Source: Gammaproteobacteria bacterium (lineage in GTDB: Bacteria > Pseudomonadota > Gammaproteobacteria > Pseudomonadales > Azotimanducaceae). From it: DNA of 64,000 nt. The notes beneath the pieces were generated by a model that saw only the letters and a program-made list of their open reading frames with translations, was not told where the DNA came from and searched no databases. Within the stretch, counting starts at the first letter, position 1, and each line of letters opens with the position of its first letter. The stretch is from assembly GCA_009841615.1 (NCBI GenBank), contig VXLL01000003.1, positions 1 through 64,000 on the forward strand, read 5' to 3'. Positions 56,551 to 64,000 of this stretch are shown one piece after another. Both the position numbers and the translations under genes were made by a program.

Positions 56551-57828
56551 ATGTCGATTGTTGCCTTCGGTCTTAATCACCGGAATGCGGATATCGATTT
56601 ACGCGGGCGAGCAAGCATTCTACCTCAGCAGCTTCAGGGTGCTCTACATCATCTTCTCGAATCTGTTTCGTGTATCGAAGAAGCCATGATTCTCTCCACG
56701 TGCAATCGTACCGAAGTGCATTGCGCGGTGCAATCTCCTCCAAACAAATCAATATTTAGTGATCAATTGAATCGTTGGTTGGCGGGATATCGCAATATTG
56801 CGCTCTCTGAACTTGAGAACAAGACCTATATTCATTGGGATCAAAGTGCAGTACAACACATTATGCGTGTAGCTGCTGGTTTGGATTCTCAAATCTTAGG
56901 AGAACCAGAAATTTTTGGCCAGTACAAGTTTGCCTACCAAGAAGCGCAGGTTGCCGATACCATCGGTAAATATTTAGACCAAGTTGTATTGACAACTACT
57001 CAGACTTGCAAGAAAATCCGTTCTCGTACTGAGATTGGACAACACTCTATGTCAATCGCACAGGCGACAATAACGCGCGCACAACAGATTTTCTCAGACT
57101 TTGAATCGTTGCACGCGATGCTAATTGGTGCCGGTGCGACTATAAAGTTGGTGGCGCAACATCTACGCTCAGCAGGAATTCAGTCGATCGGAGTCGCGAA
57201 CCGAACACTTGATCATGCCCAACAAATAGTCGCCGAACACGGCGGTGAAGCGATCCCACTAGCCGAATTTGGTGAAAATTTACATAAGTATGACTTACTT
57301 ATTAGCTCCACGAATAGCCCGACGCCGGTAGTCAGTCGAGAAGTCGTTGCGGAAGCATATAAGAAGCGTCGATACCGACCGTTCTTCATCGCTGACCTCG
57401 CCGTACCTCGAGACGTTGATCCTTTTGTGGATCAATTAAAAAATGTTTACGTGTACACCATCGACGATCTGTCATCAATCGTTCGTTCTAACCTAGAATT
57501 GCGGCAGCAACAGGTTGCTAAAGCAGAAGAATTTGTTCTTGAAGGTAGTCTAGACTTAGAACAAAATGCTAGAGTTCGCAGTCAGTCGCATATCGTTGCT
57601 CAGTTCCGAAAGAACTTGGAATCCATTAGGGATCAAGAGGCTCGAGACGCCATCTCGCGCATAGAAGCTGGTGAAGATCCCCAAGAAGTCATTGCGAGTT
57701 TAGCCCACACACTCACAATGAAGTTAGCCCACCCGCCAACGATTGCACTGCGAAACGCTAGTGCTAACGGTGACGTCGAACTTTTACGTCACTTACACGA
57801 GGCTTACGGACTTGAGGAATGCCTTTAG
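56551..57828 (+). CDS. hemA: Glutamyl-tRNA reductase
   Basis: 425 residues. First committed step of heme synthesis by the C5 route: reduces glutamyl-tRNA to glutamate semialdehyde. ILSTCNRTEVH with catalytic Cys51, GLDSQILGEPEIFGQ, the NADPH-binding IGAGATIKLVAQHL and IADLAVPRDVDP. The ATG follows an AT-rich run (TATATATACTATA) without a ribosome site; TATAAT overlaps the start codon itself. Confidence 0.96.
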   Translation: MSIVAFGLNHRNADIDLRGRASILPQQLQGALHHLLESVSCIEEAMILSTCNRTEVHCAVQSPPNKSIFSDQLNRWLAGYRNIALSELENKTYIHWDQSAVQHIMRVAAGLDSQILGEPEIFGQYKFAYQEAQVADTIGKYLDQVVLTTTQTCKKIRSRTEIGQHSMSIAQATITRAQQIFSDFESLHAMLIGAGATIKLVAQHLRSAGIQSIGVANRTLDHAQQIVAEHGGEAIPLAEFGENLHKYDLLISSTNSPTPVVSREVVAEAYKKRRYRPFFIADLAVPRDVDPFVDQLKNVYVYTIDDLSSIVRSNLELRQQQVAKAEEFVLEGSLDLEQNARVRSQSHIVAQFRKNLESIRDQEARDAISRIEAGEDPQEVIASLAHTLTMKLAHPPTIALRNASANGDVELLRHLHEAYGLEECL

Positions 57829-58922
57829 CTGAGCGCATCGTACAGCTTTTAGAGGAATGTACAGATCGCTATGTCGAAATTCAAGCATTGCTTGGAGATC
57901 CGGATGTAGTTGACGACCAAGATCAGTTTAAGTCTTTTTCCCAAGAATATTCTGAACTGGAACCAATCGTCAGTGCATACGAAAAATTGCGGACCATTGA
58001 AGCTGATATCGAGAGTGCTAAAGAGTTGCTCAATTCACAAGATAGAGAGATGCGAATTCTTGCGCAGGACGAAATCGACCAATTGTCCCCACTATTAGAA
58101 GATGCCGTTAGCAACATCGAAAAATTGTTGTTACCCTCCGATCCCGATGATACCGCCAATGTGTATCTTGAAATCCGAGCAGGGACAGGTGGAGATGAGG
58201 CCGCATTGTTTGCCGGTGACTTGGTCAAAATGTATGAACGCTACGCACAGTCTCAGGGATGGGTCGCTCGTCTGGTCAGTGTAAAACCGACTCCTCAAGG
58301 AGGTTATAAAGAGGCGATTTTTCGCATATCCGGGAACGAAGTCTTTTCCCGACTAAAGTTTGAGTCTGGCGTGCACCGCGTTCAACGAATCCCAATCACT
58401 GAGTCACAAGGCCGCGTTCACACCTCGGCGTGTACCGTTGCTATCTTGCCTGAAGTGGAGGAACTAACCGAGGTCGAAGTGAAAGACTCCGATCTACGCA
58501 TCGACACCTATCGAGCCTCTGGTGCTGGTGGGCAGCATGTCAACAAAACAGATTCCGCAGTGCGCATCACTCATCTCCCAACCGGGGTCGTCGCGGAGTG
58601 TCAAGAAGAGCGGTCCCAGCATCAAAACAAAGAACGCGCTTTAGCGCTAATCAAGTCTAGACTCCTGAATGAGAAAAAGCGCGATCAAGAACAAGCACGC
58701 ACACAAGACCGCAAACTCCAAGTAGGATCTGGAGACCGATCTGAACGAATTCGCACCTACAACTTTCCGCAAGGTCGACTTACGGATCATCGAGTCGGTT
58801 TAACACTTTATAAACTCGACGAAATTTTGGCTGGTTCGTTGGACCAAGTGATCGATCCGCTAGTTCAGGTCCATCAAGCCGATTTACTACGCGAGCTCAG
58901 AATTGAAGACTCAGTTATGTAG
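57819..58922 (+). CDS. prfA: Peptide chain release factor 1
   Basis: 367 residues. Reads UAA and UAG. The codon-recognition tripeptide is PIT (IPITESQGRVHTSA; PAT/PVT in most RF1s), and the catalytic GGQ is at 237-239 (GAGGQHVNKTDSAVR). It overlaps hemA by 10 bases. Its presence means UAG is a stop codon here. Its Gln239 is the substrate of the next gene's product. Confidence 0.97.
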   Translation: MPLAERIVQLLEECTDRYVEIQALLGDPDVVDDQDQFKSFSQEYSELEPIVSAYEKLRTIEADIESAKELLNSQDREMRILAQDEIDQLSPLLEDAVSNIEKLLLPSDPDDTANVYLEIRAGTGGDEAALFAGDLVKMYERYAQSQGWVARLVSVKPTPQGGYKEAIFRISGNEVFSRLKFESGVHRVQRIPITESQGRVHTSACTVAILPEVEELTEVEVKDSDLRIDTYRASGAGGQHVNKTDSAVRITHLPTGVVAECQEERSQHQNKERALALIKSRLLNEKKRDQEQARTQDRKLQVGSGDRSERIRTYNFPQGRLTDHRVGLTLYKLDEILAGSLDQVIDPLVQVHQADLLRELRIEDSVM

Positions 58923-59745
58923 TAATACAACCGAGCTTGAGTTGGGCCACTGCTTTGATCGGGCGAAAGCAAACGTCGGTACGGACGAAGCAATGTTGTT
59001 AGCGACGCAACTTCTTGGAGTGTCATTCACGGAGTTATACACAGAGCGGGGACGTCAACTGCCTCTCGCCGACGTCGAAAAACTGAATAGTGCAATTCAA
59101 CGGAGACTTTGCGGAGAACCGATAGCGTACATCACCGGCTACAGGATGTTTCGTAAGCTCGACCTCCGTGTTTCACCTGCTGTTTTGATTCCACGATTCG
59201 AAACTGAATTGCTAGTTGATGTAGTCCTCGAACACACTTCCAACGGAGGTCGAGTATTGGATCTCGGTACGGGTTCTGGAGCGATCGCGATCGCACTCAG
59301 TAAAACGAAAGATTTGCAAGTAGTTGCAATTGACAACGACGAACGCGCATTGCAGGTATGCGCCGAAAATTGCAACGAACATGAAGCTAACGTTGAGCTG
59401 GTTCGTTCAAATTGGTTCGAAAACGTAAAAGGATGCTTTGATATTATTGTGTCAAATCCACCTTACGTCGCGGCAGACGATCCACATTTAGTCGAAGGAG
59501 ATCTCAGATTTGAACCATCCTCCGCACTGGTTGGCGGACTTAGTGGTCTCGAACACTTAGAAAAAATAATTACCTCAGCAATGAACTTCTTGAACCCAGG
59601 TGGCTGGCTCGTGGTCGAACATGGCTACGATCAACAAACTAGCGTCAAAGAGTTGTTTGCAGATCGAGGATACGCAAACATTCAACAACGACAAGACTAT
59701 ACAGATACACCGCGGGTGATGTGGGGACAGGCACGTGGACGATAA
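58903..59745 (+). CDS. prmC: Release-factor glutamine methyltransferase PrmC
   Basis: 280 residues from a TTG at 58903 overlapping prfA by 20 bases. It N5-methylates the GGQ glutamine of release factors. VLDLGTGSGAIAIAL SAM motif and the NPPY motif (IIVSNPPYVAADD). N-terminal helical bundle (~1-85) as in the family. Confidence 0.95.
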   Translation: MKTQLCSNTTELELGHCFDRAKANVGTDEAMLLATQLLGVSFTELYTERGRQLPLADVEKLNSAIQRRLCGEPIAYITGYRMFRKLDLRVSPAVLIPRFETELLVDVVLEHTSNGGRVLDLGTGSGAIAIALSKTKDLQVVAIDNDERALQVCAENCNEHEANVELVRSNWFENVKGCFDIIVSNPPYVAADDPHLVEGDLRFEPSSALVGGLSGLEHLEKIITSAMNFLNPGGWLVVEHGYDQQTSVKELFADRGYANIQQRQDYTDTPRVMWGQARGR

Positions 59746-60478
59746 ACAGTTGTTACGCTACAGTCGTCAGATCATGCTACCAGAGATTGATGTATTAGGT
59801 CAAGAAAAAATCAATTCTTCCCATGTCGCGATTGTCGGATTGGGTGGTCTTGGATGCCCTGTGGCGATGTACTTGGCCGCATCCGGTGTTGGAAAGCTCA
59901 CACTAGTAGACGACGATCTGGTCGAGCTTTCGAATCTACAACGACAAATAGCACACACCGAGGATAGCATTGGAGTCGCTAAAGTGGATGCTGCTCGGCG
60001 CACCATAAGAGGACTAAACTCTCAAACGAAAGTCACTACCGTACAAATGCGTGTCGACGCTATCGAACTCGAACACCTGTTGACAGATGTTGAAGTTGTT
60101 GTTGATGCCACCGATAATTTTGAGGTTCGTTTCGCGATCAACGAGGTATCTCGAAAATTTAACCTACCGCTCGTGTCGGGTGCAGCTATTAGAATGGAAG
60201 GTCAGGTCATAGTACTAGACCCGCGTAATGCAGAATCTCCCTGTTATCGCTGCCTATATCCATCGGCGTCAACGGAGCCTCAGAATTGTGCTGAAAACGG
60301 TGTTTTCGCACCTTTGGTGGGAGTCATTGGTGCCCTTCAAGCTTTAGAGACTCTGAAGGTGATTTGTGAGCTCACCCAAGACTCAATCGGATGGGTACAC
60401 TACTTTGACGCTAAACGGATGGCTTGGCGTAAATTAGGGCTTAAGCGAAATCCCTCATGTATTGAATGTGGTACGTAA
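59735..60478 (+). CDS. moeB: MoeB/ThiF-family E1-like adenylyltransferase
   Basis: 247 residues from a GTG overlapping prmC by 11 bases. It adenylates the C-terminus of a ubiquitin-fold sulfur carrier, normally MoaD for molybdopterin. VGLGGLGCPVAMYLAASGVG nucleotide loop, DDDLVELSNLQRQ with the catalytic Arg, DATDNFEVRFAIN, and two zinc CxxC pairs (CYRC and CIEC, Cys242/Cys245). The prmC-moeB order is seen in Pseudomonas. The last 24 bases overlap a relic of lipB on the other strand. Confidence 0.9.
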   Translation: MDDKQLLRYSRQIMLPEIDVLGQEKINSSHVAIVGLGGLGCPVAMYLAASGVGKLTLVDDDLVELSNLQRQIAHTEDSIGVAKVDAARRTIRGLNSQTKVTTVQMRVDAIELEHLLTDVEVVVDATDNFEVRFAINEVSRKFNLPLVSGAAIRMEGQVIVLDPRNAESPCYRCLYPSASTEPQNCAENGVFAPLVGVIGALQALETLKVICELTQDSIGWVHYFDAKRMAWRKLGLKRNPSCIECGT

Positions 60479-60649
60479 GAGAGTCGTAAGAAAGCACGAA
60501 CGCACCAGTCTACTTATTGCCTCTCCGAAATCAACATTCACAATGAAATTGACGATTAGCGTTCCAACCATCCCATCCAAACCGCAAGGATGAACTGCTG
60601 ATACAGACTGAGTGTTATCTACATGTTCAAGCAGATAAACTGTATTGAG
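60455..60649 (-). pseudogene. Relic of the lipB 3' end (left copy of the moeB/lipB junction)
   Basis: A frame on the minus strand open from about 60649 to a TGA at 60455 encodes VHPCGLDGMVGTLIVNF followed by VDFGEAISRLV. This matches the functional LipB C-terminus (INPCGLVGMAVTQVADF, SMEDAVTKLV), with the catalytic-Cys motif PCG retained. A TAG closes the frame just upstream and the rest of lipB is missing. Nucleotide alignment with 63150-63355 is collinear (offset 2.71-2.72 kb). It overlaps the moeB end, as the intact lipB overlaps the moeB relic on the right. Confidence 0.8.
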
Positions 60650-60833
60650 TGTCTACTTCTAGAATGTAGCCCTTGGAATTAATCGTCCACTCTTCGACGA
60701 TTACTTTTGTTAATTCATTGATATATATGAATATTGCAAAAGCACTAAGCACTCACAACATCCAAAAGTCCAGATTGGGACCACACCGGAAATGGTTTTG
60801 ACACAAAAACCACGCTGAGTGAGGACCAGTCTT
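60650..60833. other. Intergenic region between lipB relic and porin-like gene
   Basis: AT-rich, with no gene seen. The inverted repeat TGGTTTT-GACACA-AAAACCA (60793-60812) may end transcription of the minus-strand porin-like gene. Confidence 0.35.
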
Positions 60834-61430
60834 TCACCACTTATACTTCAACCCCACCGAAAAGTTCGATGCGTCGTGCGCTGATCCAAAGTAATGCGTA
60901 AACGCTAGTGAGATGGGACTATTCCAATTTTGATCGCGAGCGAATTCGACACCAGCAGAAAATACAGAAATCCGGCCTTTATCGTTGAACACCGAAGCTG
61001 TGGTGGTTTGACCGTTCTCCGTTTCTACCGAAACTTCCGCCCAATCGTCAAAATAAGCCAGCCCTACTTTGAGTACCAAATTGAACGTATTATTTAACGG
61101 ACGAGTGTACTTCCCAGAGAGTGAAGTGTAGAGAATACCAGGAGAGTCTACTTCGTAGCTCGTAGCTCGCGCGAACAAATCTGCATCGAGACGTTCAATG
61201 TAGCTAAATTCATCGACCGAAGGGGCGAAGTCAAAAAGGAATTCAACGCCAAACTGATTATTTATGTCTCGTCCAATGGCCAATGGAATCCCAATTCCTT
61301 CCCCCACACCCGACGATTCGTTTTCCAGAAACGAAGAAAATCCGAAGGATACGTACCAGGGTTTTTCGACAGCTTGCACGGACGTAGCCGTGATTATGAG
61401 CAACACCAACCCATAAGTTAGCTTTTTCAT
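60834..61430 (-). CDS. Porin-like outer-membrane beta-barrel protein
   Basis: 198 residues. Signal peptide 1-20 (..ATSVQA-VEK). The mature protein shows eight or so alternating amphipathic strands (YVSFGFSSFL, GVEFLFDFA, ILYTSLSGKYTR, FNLVLKVGLAYF, RISVFSAGVEFAR, SISLAFTHYFG) and ends SVGLKYKW with an aromatic last residue, the barrel-assembly signal. Close in style to the small OmpA/OmpW-type barrels. It lies inside the segment between the two moeB/lipB junction copies. Confidence 0.75.
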   Translation of the reverse strand: MKKLTYGLVLLIITATSVQAVEKPWYVSFGFSSFLENESSGVGEGIGIPLAIGRDINNQFGVEFLFDFAPSVDEFSYIERLDADLFARATSYEVDSPGILYTSLSGKYTRPLNNTFNLVLKVGLAYFDDWAEVSVETENGQTTTASVFNDKGRISVFSAGVEFARDQNWNSPISLAFTHYFGSAHDASNFSVGLKYKW

Positions 61431-61518
61431 TTAGTGGTTCCTCTTTGGATACAAATGCTTAGTGAAAGGTCGCAAGATTAGGGACTTATGTACGAAACTA
61501 CACAAGGTGGCAACTAAT

Positions 61519-61524
61519 TATAAT
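61519..61524 (+). promoter_or_regulatory. -10 box TATAAT just before ATG 61531
   Basis: It ends 6 bases before the ATG, so a transcript from it would begin at or next to the start codon (leaderless). No matching -35 is seen. It probably comes with the tnpB-derived 5' end. Confidence 0.4.
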
Positions 61525-61530
61525 AAAACC

Positions 61531-61746
61531 ATGTCATATAGAGGCATAACATATCGTTTAATTCTTGGCGCTAAAGCCGGAGTGCGACAGCTCGCTTGTT
61601 TAGTTAGTGCGTGTCGGTACGTGTGGGAGCACGTCTTATGTGAAAACCAACGTTTATTGGAAGTTCAGGGAGAAGACCCGGTACGCAATCGGAAACCCCA
61701 GAAGTCGTTCTTCAGTTTGGGAAAAGACATTAAGCAATTACTATGG
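61531..61746 (+). mobile_element. 5' fragment of an IS605-family tnpB
   Basis: The first ~72 codons match the start of the TnpB group that begins MTYRGIKYRL and continues with an ACRYVWN-type and an SFFSLGKEF-type motif (remembered consensus). The nuclease (RuvC) and zinc parts are absent. No tnpA, terminal hairpins or reRNA-like end were found. Confidence 0.6.
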
Positions 61747-62934
61747 TGTGCTTCGCGCTTTGACAAAGCGTGTGGTGCGTTTCGCAGACGGATCGTAGTT
61801 TCTACTCACGTCTGGAAATGGGTCGCCATCATCGCATTAATCTGTTCTGTCGGAGCTTTGGGAATGCGCGTTGGTCCACGTTTAGACGGACCGTCACCAG
61901 AGGACACTCAAGGTATTCAAGATCCTTCCAATGTCCTAAAAGCGAGACTAACTATCCCTTCAATGCGGCTGGCAATACCTGTGCTCAATCCCGGTATTCC
62001 CAAGAGTACGGAGGAACAGGAGAACGAGGGTATTTGGCCTGAACTGCGAAATGCCGAAGCAGTCCGTATTGCATTTAAGATGAAAGATTGGATAACGCGC
62101 TACAACCAATTCGACTCCATTATTGTTTCCGCAGATGTCTCCGTGAGCGCAGATTTGTTCTTAGTAGCGCGCATTGTTCAGTCCAATAGTGAAGTAATGA
62201 GTCTCGCTTATCGGATTGTCGATGCGCGCGGCGTGATTTGGACCGAAGAGAGAACGAAAACGTACCGCGCAGAAATTGGTTGGCACGAACGCTACGGCAA
62301 AACAGACAAAGATCCGTTCGACCCGTTGTACCAAGAAATTGCCGAGGACATCTACCGTGAGCTCGCTGATAAAAGCGACTCGCATGTCAATCAACGAAAG
62401 CGCAACGAGTTTGTCGGACCGCGTTTATCGCGGCGATCAGAGTTAGAGTTAATCACGATCACCAGAGATTTGGCGTTCGCAAAGTATGTGTCGCCAGAGT
62501 ACCATGATTGCCTAAAAGACGATGGAAATCGACTCAAGATTGAGTATCTGCCAGAATACACTTCAGAATCGTGGTCACGAATTATGTCAGTGATGACTCG
62601 TGAAGAGGACTTCGTCCGTGTCATTGAAGAATATTACAAGGAGTTTGTAACAAAAATTGAAACGGACTATCGAACTTGGCAACGGGACGCCTTTCCAATA
62701 GCTCGCAAACTACGCATCGAGGAAGACAAGAGAGAAGCGCTCACAGAGATAAACAATCTCGGCAGTAGATTGCATACCACAGTAAAACCCACAAGAATCG
62801 ACGTAAATGGAAAAGTGGTGACTCTTACTGGAAGTGTCCAGTCGCAATTCGCGGCGTGGCGATCAATGATCACTGATATCTACGATGCTTCAAAGAGTTC
62901 AAACGCGGTCAAGGTTCTATCCGACGATCCATAA
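61531..62934 (+). CDS. Envelope protein with a TnpB-like N-terminus fused in frame
   Basis: 467 residues from the ATG at 61531; a GTG at 61462 in the same frame would add 23. Residues 1-~72 (SYRGITYRLILGAKAG, QLACLVSACRYVWEHVL, KSFFSLGKDIKQL) resemble the N-terminus of IS605-family TnpB. A basic link and membrane helix (~96-113, VWKWVAIIALICSVGAL) follow, then a long extracytoplasmic part with TIPSMRLAIPVLNPGIP, WPELRNAEAVRIAFKM and DKDPFDPLYQEIAEDIYRELA. From memory this part belongs to an uncharacterised gammaproteobacterial envelope family. The C-terminus contains a BON-like strand pair (IDVNGKVVTLTGSV). No alternative ATG start lies between the TnpB-like part and the membrane helix. Confidence 0.6.
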   Translation: MSYRGITYRLILGAKAGVRQLACLVSACRYVWEHVLCENQRLLEVQGEDPVRNRKPQKSFFSLGKDIKQLLWCASRFDKACGAFRRRIVVSTHVWKWVAIIALICSVGALGMRVGPRLDGPSPEDTQGIQDPSNVLKARLTIPSMRLAIPVLNPGIPKSTEEQENEGIWPELRNAEAVRIAFKMKDWITRYNQFDSIIVSADVSVSADLFLVARIVQSNSEVMSLAYRIVDARGVIWTEERTKTYRAEIGWHERYGKTDKDPFDPLYQEIAEDIYRELADKSDSHVNQRKRNEFVGPRLSRRSELELITITRDLAFAKYVSPEYHDCLKDDGNRLKIEYLPEYTSESWSRIMSVMTREEDFVRVIEEYYKEFVTKIETDYRTWQRDAFPIARKLRIEEDKREALTEINNLGSRLHTTVKPTRIDVNGKVVTLTGSVQSQFAAWRSMITDIYDASKSSNAVKVLSDDP

Positions 62935-63096
62935 ATCGCAACTCTAAACCTAGAGTTCTCGTACCCGTGCTTAAGCGGTGGGAAAGGGACGTCAATTCTT
63001 GACTACAGATTGAATCCATCGAAAGGTTGGGTCTCAAAACTGCGAAAAAGGGTGCAATCATCGTATTCAACCTAAAAGTTGTGTCATGTCAACGAA
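62935..63096. other. Intergenic region before the moeB relic
   Basis: No gene seen. The last 20 or so bases may continue the moeB relic (KLCHVNEGW), but similarity is too weak to be sure. Confidence 0.25.
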
Positions 63097-63185
63097 GGAT
63101 GGGAACACTATTTCGACGCCAATCGAATGGAATGGGAGAGGTACGACTTAAGCGAAATCCTTCATGTCCTGTGTGTGTACCGTGA
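63097..63185 (+). pseudogene. Relic of the moeB 3' end (right copy of the moeB/lipB junction)
   Basis: The plus strand encodes GWEHYFDANRMEW, matching GWVHYFDAKRMAW of MoeB. After a one-base deletion it continues LKRNPSCPVCVP-stop, matching the zinc-binding LKRNPSCIECGT end. The 5' part of the gene is missing. The last 38 bases overlap the coding 3' end of lipB on the other strand. Confidence 0.8.
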
Positions 63186-63798
63186 CCTTATCGTAGGAGA
63201 AAACTGTTTGATATGCACTTACAAGCTTTGTCACTGCATCTTCCATGCTTGTGTTCTTGACGAAATCGGCGACTTGCGTTACCGCCATACCGACCAATCC
63301 ACAAGGATTGATTTGCTGGTAAGGACTAAGGTCCATGTCGACGTTTAAACAGATACCATGGTATGACCGACCGTTCCTTATTCGCAGACCCAGAGCACCA
63401 ATTTTTTTGTTTTCCACGTAGACTCCGGGGTTGCCCTCAATACGAGATGCCGAAATGTCGTACTTGGCGAGTGTATGAATCATAACGGTTTCTAAATTTG
63501 ACACGAAAGTGTGAACTGTTTCTTTTACACGTCGTAGATCTCGCAATAAATAGGCAACGATTTGACCAGGACCATGATAGGTCACCTGACCGCCGCGATC
63601 GGTATAGACAACTGGAATTTTTTGCGGGTCGAGAATGTGCATGCTCTTCGCGGCTTGACCCATCGTGAAAACGGCGTGATGTTCCGTAATCCACAATTCA
63701 TCATTAGTCGCACTATCGCGTGAATCCGTAAACACCTTCATGGCATCCCAAACAGACACGTAGTCAGTAGTCTTTAAGTACCGGACGGACAGCTCCAC
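63148..63798 (-). CDS. lipB: Lipoyl(octanoyl) transferase LipB
   Basis: 216 residues from a GTG at 63798. It moves octanoate from acyl carrier protein to lipoyl domains. DRGGQVTYHGPGQIVAYLL, KKIGALGLRIRNGRSYHG (catalytic Lys) and INPCGLVGMAVTQ (catalytic Cys ~174) are present. The C-terminal tail (VHTQDMKDFA) is encoded antisense to the moeB relic. lipB follows the dacA end by 15 bases; ybeD, normally between them, is absent. Confidence 0.95.
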   Translation of the reverse strand: MELSVRYLKTTDYVSVWDAMKVFTDSRDSATNDELWITEHHAVFTMGQAAKSMHILDPQKIPVVYTDRGGQVTYHGPGQIVAYLLRDLRRVKETVHTFVSNLETVMIHTLAKYDISASRIEGNPGVYVENKKIGALGLRIRNGRSYHGICLNVDMDLSPYQQINPCGLVGMAVTQVADFVKNTSMEDAVTKLVSAYQTVFSYDKVTVHTQDMKDFA

Positions 63799-63813
63799 TC
63801 TACGTTCGCTTGC

Positions 63814-64000
63814 TCAGTTTTCTTCGCTGTCGATCGTAGTCGATACAGTGATGGTTTGTGGTCCTTTAACCTTTTCTTCTTCAGGAACAGTTGAAAACCA
63901 CGATTTGACTCCGTTCCACATTTCCGTGAAGAAATTTATTTTCTTGACTCCGTGCATGGCATAAACATCACTTCGAGCAACTTCTTTATCGTCGATGGAA
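63814..64000 (-). CDS. dacA: D-alanyl-D-alanine carboxypeptidase, C-terminal part (partial)
   Basis: Minus-strand frame open to the window edge, ~61 codons, stop at 63814. The stretch DDKEVARSDVYAMHG followed by KINFFTEMWNGVKSWF fits the end of PBP5-type carboxypeptidases: a last strand, then the amphipathic membrane-anchoring helix. An acidic tail (VPEEEKVKG...IDSEEN) follows the anchor, longer than in Escherichia. The dacA-lipB neighbourhood supports the call; the catalytic domain is outside the window. Confidence 0.7.
   Translation of the reverse strand, partial: SIDDKEVARSDVYAMHGVKKINFFTEMWNGVKSWFSTVPEEEKVKGPQTITVSTTIDSEEN

Noticed and set aside
56547-56552. TATAAT overlapping the hemA start codon as a promoter
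   Set aside because: Transcription from it would begin inside the gene, after the start that matches the HemA family.
60478-63097. Insert as an integrative element with its own integrase, using the moeB end as attachment site
   Set aside because: No integrase or recombinase frame lies in the segment, and the repeats are long and diverged rather than a short exact core.
1-64000. CRISPR array, prophage, toxin-antitoxin or restriction system
   Set aside because: No regularly spaced repeats, no phage structural genes and no recognisable defence or toxin motifs were seen.

Overview
The window is a chromosomal segment of a gammaproteobacterium. Base composition is moderate (mid-40s % GC by eye). 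The evidence for the group is order: block after block follows the gene order known from Escherichia or Pseudomonas. These blocks are envC-gpmI / yibN-secB-trmL, ubiE-ubiJ-ubiB-tatABC, hslVU with an FtsN-like SPOR gene, rpmE-priA, ppx-ppk, lolB-tRNA-Gln-rplY-pth-ychF divergent from hemA-prfA-prmC-moeB, and lipB-dacA. The genes point to a respiring, ubiquinone-using, Gram-negative cell. Many genes appear to start with TTG or GTG.

Layout. 1-4.85 kb: two tandem ~680-residue secreted paralogues (retropepsin-like fold, TPR, TlpA-type thioredoxin), each with the same upstream control block and its own terminator. 4.86-12.1 kb: cell-division activator EnvC, glycolytic GpmI, SecB export, tRNA modification and proofreading (TrmL, a PP-loop thiolase-like protein with a TusA-like partner, Dtd) and the Tat translocase. 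12.4-15.2 kb: ubiquinone genes. 15.3-18.2 kb: DUF971, HslUV and a SPOR protein. 18.6-28 kb: PBP1A, AIM24-like, M48 protease, L31, PriA, a lipoprotein and malate dehydrogenase. 28.4-36.1 kb: a beta-barrel candidate, an orphan OppD/OppF pair, a secreted EEP-family enzyme and the polyphosphate pair Ppx/Ppk. 36.5-53.2 kb: an Smr protein, two RND adaptor-pump pairs, YccA, PutA, tRNA-Met, and a DoxX gene broken by an in-frame TAG. 53.2-60.5 kb: translation and heme genes. 60.5-64 kb: a disturbed stretch, then lipB and the end of dacA.

The most unusual region is 60.4-63.4 kb. The convergent, overlapping 3' ends of moeB and lipB occur twice about 2.7 kb apart. The left copy has intact moeB followed by a decayed lipB 3' end. 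The right copy has a decayed, frameshifted moeB 3' end followed by intact lipB. Between them lie a porin-like gene and an envelope-protein gene whose 5' end looks like the first ~70 codons of an IS605-family tnpB fused in frame. This reads as the footprint of an old duplication or single-crossover integration. I see no integrase, CRISPR array, phage or clear defence system in the window.

Other points: the conserved N-terminal glutamate of TatC is replaced by alanine; ispE and prs are missing from the lolB-pth locus although the tRNA-Gln that lies between them in pseudomonads is kept; and a small piece resembling the ppx start lies upstream of ppk. All family assignments come from reading motifs and from memory of the families; no database search was run.
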